Notes under the pieces: model-generated | Databases searched by the model: none | Seen by the model: the letters and a program-made list of their open reading frames with translations, nothing else | Told to the model about the DNA's origin: nothing | Shown here: positions 63,400 through 64,000 of the stretch, piece by piece | Layout of the letters: each line of letters begins with the position of its first letter | Position numbering within the stretch: the first letter of the stretch is position 1 | Assembly: GCF_009828105.1 (NCBI RefSeq) | Contig: NZ_WTYQ01000001.1 | Span: 930,001-994,000, forward strand | Source of the DNA: Altericroceibacterium indicum | GTDB lineage: Bacteria > Pseudomonadota > Alphaproteobacteria > Sphingomonadales > Sphingomonadaceae | Direction: 5' to 3' | Length of the DNA: 64,000 bases | Program-made: the position numbers and the translations under genes

Positions 63400-64000
63400 T
63401 CAGGCTGAAATTTCAGCCAGCCGTAAAGCAACTGCTTTCAAGTCTGCTTGAAAAAGAGCCTCCTGTTCCTGCGCTGCTGCGCCATCTAGACGCAGCAGGT
63501 AGGATGGGTGCGTTGTGATCCATAATTCGCTGCCATCCTCCAGCATTTGCGGCCTCCCCCTTATGGCTGCAAGGCTGACAGTGCGGCCAAGCAGACTGCG
63601 CGCAGCGCTCGACCCTAAAGCCAAGATCAGCTTCGGCTTTACCAGCGCGCGCTCGCTCTCCACCCACCAGCGGCACATATCCACTTCTTTAGCTGTAGGT
63701 GTCTGGTGCAAACGGCGCTTGCCGCGCGGGGTGAATTTAAAATGCTTCACTGCATTGGTAAGATAGGCCTGCTCTCTGGCAATTCCGGCCTTCGCCAGAT
63801 GTGCAGACAGAACTTGCCCTGCCGGGCCGACAAATGGCCTCCCTTGCATCTCTTCCTGATCGCCTGGTTGCTCTCCGATAATCATCAGAGGCGCGTCAGC
63901 AGGCCCTTCCCCCATGACGGCCTGGCCCGGTAATTCGCCGATCGGGCATCGCCTGCAGCAAGCTATTTCCTTGCCAACCTCCGCCAGAGACAATGGACGC
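63400..64000 (-). CDS. UdgX-type uracil-DNA binding protein, 5' end beyond window
   Basis: Family-4-like uracil-DNA glycosylase fold: CCRRCPIGEL iron-sulfur start, GEQPGDQEEMQGRPFVGPAG, TNAVKHFKFT, GKRRLHQTPT, and THPSYLLR. The KRRLH insertion is the UdgX hallmark (KRRIH in mycobacterial UdgX), whose His links covalently to the abasic sugar after uracil release. The third Cys of ordinary family-4 enzymes (VKC) is His here. The frame stays open to base 64000, and the only internal start is a TTG at 63993, so an N-terminal part probably lies outside; in many alphaproteobacteria this is a DUF4130 domain (from memory). Confidence 0.85.
   Translation of the reverse strand, partial: RPLSLAEVGKEIACCRRCPIGELPGQAVMGEGPADAPLMIIGEQPGDQEEMQGRPFVGPAGQVLSAHLAKAGIAREQAYLTNAVKHFKFTPRGKRRLHQTPTAKEVDMCRWWVESERALVKPKLILALGSSAARSLLGRTVSLAAIRGRPQMLEDGSELWITTHPSYLLRLDGAAAQEQEALFQADLKAVALRLAEISA

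Overview
The window reads as a chromosomal segment of an alphaproteobacterium, most likely order Sphingomonadales (Erythrobacter/Altererythrobacter-like). This rests on gene content and order (amiC-mrcA-prfB beside rne; sdhB-thioesterase-zapE; sdhE divergent from recG; hisG-hisD-nusB), a Coq4 protein, an alphaproteobacterial LexA box (GTTC-N7-GTTC) in front of uvrA, and a complete type-1 exosortase (XrtA/PEP-CTERM) exopolysaccharide locus of the kind seen in this group. No database search was possible; family names come from motifs and remembered family members. Coding density is very high, many genes are joined by ATGA/GTGA/TTGA overlaps, and I saw no rRNA, tRNA, insertion sequence, prophage or CRISPR array.

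Layout. 1-10.5 kb: 3' end of a thiolase, an SH3 protein, an ammonium transporter, a long nitronate-monooxygenase-like flavoprotein, a methyltransferase with a lipoprotein-like signal, prfB, an exported peroxiredoxin, PBP1A and a cell-wall amidase. 10.5-19 kb: a 480-bp leader and rne, an SDR, sdhB with a thioesterase and zapE, a pirin, and an enoyl-CoA-hydratase-like protein whose motifs match the DSF quorum-signal synthase RpfF. 19-37.7 kb: the XrtA locus. The minus-strand arm runs (in transcription order) acyl-CoA ligase, PLP decarboxylase, then export lipoprotein, chain-length determinant, tyrosine kinase, beta-barrel, ATPase, polysaccharide deacetylase, FemAB protein, glycosyltransferase, exosortase-EpsI fusion, amidotransferase. 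The plus-strand arm runs GNAT/FemAB-like protein, acyl carrier protein, hydrolase 2, hydrolase 1. 37.6-50 kb: RNA methyltransferase, NAD(P)HX repair, a small lipoprotein, N-formylglutamate amidohydrolase, ispE, ETF-QO, a degenerate uracil-DNA-glycosylase-like protein, a lytic transglycosylase, moaB, uvrA. 50-64 kb: yciB-coq4 divergent from a TetR regulator, thpR, an HdeD-type membrane protein, an M3 peptidase, sdhE/recG, an aldehyde dehydrogenase, a DUF2332 protein, hisG-hisD-nusB, and a UdgX-type uracil-DNA protein cut by the window edge.

How it works together. The XrtA locus encodes chain-length control, phosphorylation control, outer-membrane export and trimming of a polysaccharide, plus the transpeptidase-like exosortase expected to process PEP-CTERM proteins. 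It also carries a compact acyl-activation set (AMP-ligase, free acyl carrier protein, PLP decarboxylase, acyltransferase-like protein, two odd alpha/beta hydrolases) whose product is unknown. With a candidate DSF synthase directly beside it, this is the most interesting part of the window. No PEP-CTERM substrate is encoded in the window.
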